6,651 nucleotides of DNA, taken from NCBI GenBank assembly GCA_903837255.1, contig CAILTZ010000269.1:1-6651 (forward strand), given 5' to 3'. Source of the stretch: an uncultured Pirellula sp. Lineage in GTDB: Bacteria > Planctomycetota > Planctomycetia > Pirellulales > Pirellulaceae. The translations under genes were made by a program, and so were the position numbers. The notes under the pieces are model-generated. The model was not told the DNA's origin, searched no databases, and saw nothing but the letters and a program-made list of their open reading frames with translations. Shown piece by piece: positions 1 to 5,600 of this stretch (position 1 is the first letter of the stretch; every line of letters begins with the position of its first letter).

Positions 1-2151
1 CCGTTGACTTAGTGCTGAGATATAAACAAGAATGTCTCCATAGTGGATTTTCTCGAGCCGCTCTTCGCTCGGCACATCCTCCAAAAACTTCGACCCAAAA
101 AATTGGGACATCTGGTCGACGGCCATCTGGGCTTGTTCCAAGGATTCGTCGAGCCGATCCTGCTTTTCGAAGATCGATGATTTTTGTCGATGCAACCGGC
201 TGAGGATGTCATGCTGCCCCTCTAGAGGTTCTAGGTATTTGACCCGTTTTTGGGCGAGGTCCAAGCCCGCTTCGTTGGCAGCCGTTGCACCCGGATAGTC
301 GTTCCTAGTGTCCAGCAAAAATTCGCTCTTGTAGTACTCGAGGTCAATCCCCGCCCCCAACCAATCACTCCGCTCAAGGCTTTCATCTGGGGTTTTTTCG
401 GCTTGTGCGGTCAACTCCGAGGCGCGGTCGAAAGTCTTGATCGCCCCGGCTGGATCGATGTCTTTCTGCAAATTAACTAATCGGGTCAAGAGTCTTACCA
501 CGTCGAGCTTCAAATCCCAGTTATCAGGATGCTTGGAAACAAAACCCTCCATTTCGGTCGCCACGGCCTTGAGAGTGTCGATCCGTTTCTGCCCCGATTC
601 GGGTAGTTGGGACATCTGGTCATCGAAGATCGAGCCCACGACATTCTCTAGAACCTTCGATAACGCGTCACGGCTCTCCTTGGTAACCTTTTGCTGCCCA
701 CGTAGCTTTGTGTTTGCATTATCGAGGTCCATCTGCTTCTTGAAACTATAAGCCGTCGCCGACAGAAGCAGAGCGGCTGTAACCCCCAGCAATAGCATGC
801 TGGCAATCACGCCGCGAGCATGACGCCTGAGCCAGCGCTCAGATTTCTTAAGCAAGTTGTCTGGAACCACGCTGATCGGCTCGCCCGCGATCCAGTTCTC
901 TAAATCCTGGCCCATGTCGGTGGCCTTTTGATACCGATCGGCAGGATGTGTTGCCATCGCCTTGAGACAGATCGCCTCAAGCTCTTTGGGAATCTTTGCA
1001 TTGAGCTGACGCGGTGCCAAAAACTGATTGAGCTTAGCTCGACCCAGCGTCTCCTGGGTGCTTGTGCCGCTGTAGGGAACCGTGCCGGTGAGAATCCGGT
1101 ACAAGGTTGCTCCAATCCCATAGATGTCGGTTCGGTGGTCCAAGTTGTTGTTGAGCGACTGGGCCTGTTCGGGACTCAGATACCCAAGCGTCCCTTTGAC
1201 CGAACCGGCAAGCGTTCTCTCGCCACCACTTTCCGATCCAGAAATCGGAACGAAGAGCATCGACGATGCTTCGTCGAGATGCGTTGCATCCTCGACCGTT
1301 TTGCCCATCCCCCAGTCCATCACCACCGTCTCGCCGTAGCGATTGACCATGATGTTCTCAGGCTTCAGGTCCCGATGGATGACCTTGTGCTTGTCATACG
1401 CATACTGAAGCGTATTGCATGTGGCGATCAGGTGCCTAAGTAGCGGGCGGATCTGGGCTAGAAACTCCTCGCGGCTGAGCGACTCGTGCTTGATCGCCTT
1501 GACCCGGTCGGCTAGTTTCTCACCCCGGATCAACTGCATGGTAAAAAACGGATTGCCATCGTCGTCGTGTCCCAAGTCGTAGATAGGGACGATCCCCGCG
1601 TGATCAAGCCGACCTGTGTTGCGGGACTCTTCGACGAGCATGCCGTTATGAAGCGGGCTGTTGGCATGCTTGGGATGGACTTTTTTCAGCGCGATGCGTC
1701 GGCCGAGCTCCGTATCATCGACTTCCCAGACGATTCCTTGGCCCCCCTCGCCAATCGGTTTGCGAAACACATAGCGGTGGATCGAGGGGTTCGATGTCGG
1801 TCTAGTCCCAGCGGGCCGGACGGTCTGGTCGACGACTTTGGTGATTTCCTCGAACTTCTTCTGCCAATCCTCCGGGAGATCCTGGCCTTCGGGCACGCTC
1901 CCGTTCTCCACGACGAAACTCAGGCTGTTATCCAAGCCCCCTTGTCGACGCAGTCGGTCTTCGAGGATGCCTTGGATGTTGTAGCGTTCGACTTCTTGGA
2001 GGAATTTCTTGTCGACAAGAATCTGGCCCAAATCCTGCTTGGGGTCCTTGTTCCATACAGCTGCAGCTTCGAAGAATTGCTCGGTGTTGATGTAGCCATT
2101 TTGATAGGCTATCAATGCAAACAGCAGGTTTCTGTCGCTCCCAGGACTCAT
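1..2151 (-). CDS. Membrane-anchored Ser/Thr protein kinase, planctomycete type (3' end outside window)
   Basis: This gene encodes a Hanks-type kinase predicted to phosphorylate Ser/Thr residues of cytoplasmic proteins; the substrate is unknown. Residues 1-125 form a helical domain (starting MSPGSDRNLLFALIAYQNG) that I recall preceding many planctomycete kinases. The kinase domain spans about 127-425: glycine loop IGEGGQGIVWEV (133-144), ATP-anchoring Lys in IALKK (K156 or K157), helix-C Glu in EES (174-176), catalytic HRDLKPEN (259-266, D261), metal-binding DWG (279-281, replacing DFG), SPEQ (326-329, replacing APE) and DIYGIGATLY (342-351). All catalytic residues are present, so activity is expected. 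A hydrophobic helix (about 447-468) follows basic RRHAR, consistent with a cytoplasmic kinase. Residues 470-717 are helical, first likely coiled coil, then TPR-like, probably a sensor or partner-binding region outside the membrane. ATG at 2151 is the only usual start after an in-frame stop at 2188-2190 and has a good ribosome site. The frame stays open for 717 codons to base 1. The kinase call is firm; the ligand and C-terminal fold are inference. Confidence 0.96.
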   Translation of the reverse strand, partial: MSPGSDRNLLFALIAYQNGYINTEQFFEAAAVWNKDPKQDLGQILVDKKFLQEVERYNIQGILEDRLRRQGGLDNSLSFVVENGSVPEGQDLPEDWQKKFEEITKVVDQTVRPAGTRPTSNPSIHRYVFRKPIGEGGQGIVWEVDDTELGRRIALKKVHPKHANSPLHNGMLVEESRNTGRLDHAGIVPIYDLGHDDDGNPFFTMQLIRGEKLADRVKAIKHESLSREEFLAQIRPLLRHLIATCNTLQYAYDKHKVIHRDLKPENIMVNRYGETVVMDWGMGKTVEDATHLDEASSMLFVPISGSESGGERTLAGSVKGTLGYLSPEQAQSLNNNLDHRTDIYGIGATLYRILTGTVPYSGTSTQETLGRAKLNQFLAPRQLNAKIPKELEAICLKAMATHPADRYQKATDMGQDLENWIAGEPISVVPDNLLKKSERWLRRHARGVIASMLLLGVTAALLLSATAYSFKKQMDLDNANTKLRGQQKVTKESRDALSKVLENVVGSIFDDQMSQLPESGQKRIDTLKAVATEMEGFVSKHPDNWDLKLDVVRLLTRLVNLQKDIDPAGAIKTFDRASELTAQAEKTPDESLERSDWLGAGIDLEYYKSEFLLDTRNDYPGATAANEAGLDLAQKRVKYLEPLEGQHDILSRLHRQKSSIFEKQDRLDESLEQAQMAVDQMSQFFGSKFLEDVPSEERLEKIHYGDILVYISALSQR

Positions 2152-2156
2152 GTTGA

Positions 2157-2160
2157 CTCC
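2157..2160 (-). promoter_or_regulatory. Shine-Dalgarno site of the kinase gene
   Basis: On the minus strand GGAG lies five bases (TCAAC) upstream of the ATG at 2151, a near-ideal spacing. A second GGAG lies six bases further upstream (2163-2166). Together with the in-frame stop at 2188-2190 this fixes the kinase start. The oppositely oriented gene at 2633 has no comparable site. Confidence 0.6.
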
Positions 2161-2199
2161 GTCTCCAGCAACGATTGTGCGGGCCTTTTACGATCGTTC

Positions 2200-2227
2200 A
2201 AATTAATGTCTCAACATGTCATTTCAA
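2200..2227 (-). promoter_or_regulatory. Candidate sigma-70-like promoter of the kinase gene
   Basis: Read on the minus strand, TTGAAA (2222-2227) is followed after 16 bases by TAATTT (2200-2205), a weak match to the -35 and -10 boxes. It would start transcription about 40 bases before the kinase ATG. An alternative -10 box, TATGAT (2237-2242), has no convincing -35 partner. Planctomycete promoters are poorly predicted by the E. coli consensus, so this is only a candidate. Confidence 0.22.
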
Positions 2228-2229
2228 CA
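2207..2229 (-). repeat. Imperfect 13/10-base direct repeat in the kinase promoter region
   Basis: On the minus strand TGTTGAAATGACA is followed directly by TGTTGAGACA, so the TGTTGA block recurs with a 13-base period and each copy ends in GACA. The repeat lies between and over the candidate -35 and -10 elements, where a tandem operator would sit. It is short and AT-rich, so chance is a real alternative. Confidence 0.25.
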
Positions 2230-2350
2230 AAAGTGTATCATAATCGCACGTGAGCCGCTCGGGCGGTCTTCAAATAGAGATGATTTTGGAATGTCGAGGC
2301 ACTATCTTGTTGGCGAGGATCTAGCATAAGCGTTGCTTGCGGCTGTGGCC

Positions 2351-2491
2351 GTGAAGAACTCATTCATCACGCCAAGTATCCCCGTTGGAGATGCAAGTGG
2401 GCTTGGTGCAAGCCGACTCGTTGGAGCCTTTCTTCCGGCCATACTCCTTTGCGCACTTGGGCTATGGCTCTTCCAAAAACCGAAATCTTGA
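2351..2491 (+). CDS. Possible small single-pass membrane protein, or remnant of one
   Basis: I do not recognise this as a named gene. From a GTG at 2351 the frame encodes 46 residues (MKNSFITPSIPV...), with a Gly/Ser/Ala stretch (GDASGLGASR), one hydrophobic segment of about 17 residues (GAFLPAILLCALGLWLF) and a basic tail QKPKS before the stop at 2489-2491. A hydrophobic helix followed by lysines is typical of a tail-anchored or single-pass protein with its C-terminus inside. Alternative starts are GTG at 2345 and TTG at 2333. The latter has GAGGA (2315-2319) 13 bases upstream, rather far. There is no ATG after the in-frame TAA at 2327-2329, while an ATG at 2291 in the same frame runs straight into that TAA, which could mean a broken longer gene. 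Codon third positions show no bias, and it could be chance. Confidence 0.25.
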   Translation: MKNSFITPSIPVGDASGLGASRLVGAFLPAILLCALGLWLFQKPKS

Positions 2492-2540
2492 CGACCAAAC
2501 GCGGGTTGGTTTTGGCATAATCCTTGCCGTTTTTCGAATT

Positions 2541-2567
2541 TTGTCCGGGGGAGAATTTTAGTATAGT
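2541..2567 (+). promoter_or_regulatory. Candidate promoter of the surface-protein gene
   Basis: TTGTCC (2541-2546) and TATAGT (2562-2567) are separated by 15 bases, slightly short of the usual spacing. The -10-like box matches the consensus at five of six positions. A start near 2574 would leave an untranslated leader of about 60 bases before the ATG at 2633. The heptamer GAATTTT occurs twice here, at 2536-2542 and 2553-2559, 17 bases apart, and might be an activator or repressor site. This rests on motif resemblance only. Confidence 0.25.
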
Positions 2568-2632
2568 AACCCTTGCACACACCTGCGCACACCGCACCCA
2601 TTGCATCCCTATCTTTTGACCAACTCCCTTCC

Positions 2633-5600
2633 ATGAGTCTCCCATTCTCAAAATCTCTCTCGTCAGCGCTTTCGAGCCTCGCACAAAGGCTCTATCGAAC
2701 ACGCAAGCAATCCAAATCGCGTCGACGACGACTGTTTGCCGAGTCCCTCGAATCCCGCAGAGTCATGGCCGTCGGCGCTGCTAGCATGTACATCAGCGAG
2801 ATCCAAGACGATCCGCTCTTTGGGGATCGCGACACCGACCAGTATGTCGAGTTGCGAGGTGCACCCAACTCGTCTATCCCCAATGGGACTTATTTTGCCG
2901 TCCTGGAAAGCTGGGGTGCGGTCCCAGGTGGAACCGGCTACCTTCACAGCTTGATCGATGTTTCGAACCTGACTTTCGGGGCCAATGGTTTCCTAACCGT
3001 GACGCAGGCCGGGAGCCCTTACCAAGTCGACTCGCTCTCGACTCGGTTGTCTAGCACGACGACAGCCTTCTCTGGCTTGCCCAACGGACGCTGGAGCGAT
3101 GCATCGAGCATCTCCGACCGCTTCTCGCATGTCAGTGGCTCGCAGTCGTTTCTCCTCATCGGTGCGGCTAGCAAACCGGTTCCCGGTAGCGACTACGATG
3201 CCAATGACGATGGCGCTCTGGATAGCGGGGCTGAGTCCTGGACCATCTACGATTCGGTGGCCATGATGGGCTTTACACCCACCCCGGGCTGGTCGTATGG
3301 ACGAATCACCTTCTCGCACCTGACGACCAACCACAACTATCCCGCCGGGACAGCTTATACGGTCCAAGAGAACATCGGCTACGTCGCTCGCCTCGGAAGC
3401 TCGACGGGCTATTCGACAAGCGATTGGGTTTGCGGCACGACGATCGAGGACACTCTCAATGCGAATTCCAAGTACCGATTCACCTACGGTACCTTCGGGG
3501 ATCCTCGCCCCTTGGTCTACTCGGGCCGAGCCACCAACAATGTTGGGACTTACAATTTTGGTGGAGGGTTCATTGGCCAAGCGATCCTCGATTCGGATCG
3601 GGATGGCCAGCTCACCTCGGCAGACACCCCGCTTGCCAACGTGTCGGTCTTTGCTGACCGAAATGACAACGGAGTCCGAGACAATACGACGGTCGATGTG
3701 ATCGCATCCCAGCAGACTCTCGACGTCGAGCTCGCCAATGCGTTCCCCAACGCTACCCTGACGGTGGCCGATGCTAACAACAAAAACATCGGCTTCAAAG
3801 TCAAAGCTCAGGCGACGACCGACAATGCGTTCAATCCAATTCGGGTTCTTGCAAGCGAAGGCATCCCCTGGTTCGATGATGGCAGTCGCTTGAAGGTGAT
3901 GTTCTATCGCGAAGCCAACTCGGTTTCGATCGAAGCCCTCGCCGCCGAGACGCTCAAGGTCTCCTATGGACGGATCGACATCTACGACAAGAACGATAAC
4001 CTCCTGGGGTCGAAATCGACCAACCCACTGACCGGAGTCGAACGCCAAACGATCAGCTTCACTCGTCCTACTGCGGACATAAAATACGCGATCATCTTCA
4101 CCGATACGACACAGAGCAACACCAGTCCGTTTGGTAAGTTCGACAAACTGCGCTACACCTACCCGGAATTTCAAACCACCACGGGAGCCGATGGTAGTAT
4201 CCGCATGGAGGAACTGCCAGCAGGAACGTTCCGTTTGAGCGTTTCGAATTACCCAGGGAACCTGATTCCCATCACTTCCAGCTCGACTGCACCCCTGACG
4301 GTGACTCGCTCAGAGCATCTGACCAACATCACGTTTGGCTACAAAACGAACTTGCCCCCCGAGATCCTCTCTTCTCAATTCAATGTCCCAGAGAATCCGA
4401 CAGTAAACTCGGTCGTCGCCACGGTGCTGGCTAGCGATCCGGACGCAGGTCAGTCCCTGACCTACCGCTTCACGAGCAACTCCGGTCCGTTCAGCATCGA
4501 TTCAGTGACCGGTGAAATTCGCTACACGGGCAACGGAGCTTGGGACTACGAAACGACCAAAGAGCTCAATATCGAGGTCGAAGTCCGAGACTCGCTTGCC
4601 ATCCCAGGATCGACGAAGAAATTCATCAAGCTCGTGAATCTCGACCGCAATGAAGCTCCGAGTGTGCAAGGAGCGAACTTTACGATCGATGAGAACTCGC
4701 CCGCCGGGACCGTTGTCGGTAGCGTCGTCGGATCGGATCCAGACGCTGGGGTCAATGGCCAACTGGTCTATCAATTCGGCCTAGGTGCCCCCGCAGGTGC
4801 CTTTAGTATCGATGAAAATACAGGGCGCATCACCGTCGCATCGCCGGATCTTCTCGACTACGAAACCCGTCCGGTCATCAGCCTTCCAATCGTCGTTCGT
4901 GACAAAGCCAGCCCACCCCTCTCGGGTAGCTCGACCGTTCTGGTAACCCTTCGTGATTTGAACGAAGTTCCCACGAATGTGATGTTTACCGAGTTGGTCA
5001 CTATCGCTGAAAACACCGTGGTGATACTCCCAGTAAGGGTGGCGACCGTTTCGGTGGTCGATGATGCTCTGGGAGCAAATACCCTGTCTCTATCGGGTCC
5101 GGATGCGAGCAACTTTATTCTGATCGGCAACGAGCTGAAGTTCCAAAGCGCAACATCGCTGGATTTCGAAACCAAATCGGTGTACCGAGTCATCGTGTCT
5201 GCCGACGATGCGACGATTGGGGCCAGTCCCGATGTGAGCATTCCATTTGATTTGTCGATCGCTGACGTCAACGAAAAGCCGACTGGGATTGTCTTTAGCA
5301 ACGTCGTCAACCCGCTGCTTGAAACCACCCCCGTGAGTACCGCGGTTCGCGTGGCGAATATCGCCGCCATCGATGATGCTATTGGCAACAACGTCTTATC
5401 CTTGGCCTCGACGCTCTATGCGAGCTTCTTCCAGATCGTTGGTAATCAACTGCAGTTTCGATCTGCGACACCATTAGACTTTGAAACCAAGACCAGCTAC
5501 CGCGTGGTTGTCCAAGTCGACGATGCTGCGTTCCCCGGATTCCCCGACGCCTTCTCGACATTCACCCTCTCGATCGGGGATGTCAATGAGCCGCCTGTCG

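Larger units (their letters stand above)
2152..2632. other. Divergent intergenic region between kinase and surface-protein genes
   Basis: This stretch of about 480 bases separates two genes transcribed away from each other and must hold both promoters unless one gene is transcribed from further away. It is visibly richer in A/T runs than the flanking genes, for example around 2196-2245 and 2530-2570. It contains the kinase ribosome site, promoter candidates for both directions, a short GC stem (CCGC 2255-2258 with GCGG 2263-2266 around a four-base loop) and a small open frame described separately. I see no tRNA, convincing intrinsic terminator, riboswitch or mobile-element end in it. Confidence 0.7.

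Noticed and set aside
928..1443. Plus-strand open frame of 171 codons
   Set aside because: It is antisense to the kinase catalytic core (HRD to the C-lobe), so it is a shadow frame.
1567..2253. Plus-strand open frame of 228 codons
   Set aside because: It lies antisense to the kinase N-terminal and glycine-loop region, whose reading is unambiguous; no motif or ribosome site supports it.
2255..2266. GC-rich stem CCGC-loop-GCGG as a terminator
   Set aside because: The stem is only four base pairs and has no T-run in either direction. No gene ends next to it.
2302..2634. Minus-strand open frame of 110 codons in the intergenic region
   Set aside because: Its start overlaps the start of the surface-protein gene, it has no recognisable motif, and the plus-strand frame at 2351-2491 is more protein-like.
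2993..4174. Long minus-strand open frame of 393 codons opposite the surface protein
   Set aside because: The plus strand encodes continuous recognisable domains over the same bases, and the antisense product has no recognisable motif. Codon bias of the sense gene explains the lack of stops.
4858..5391. Minus-strand open frame of 177 codons, Ser/Thr-rich
   Set aside because: It is the antisense of cadherin-like repeats 2 to 4; its composition simply mirrors the sense codons.
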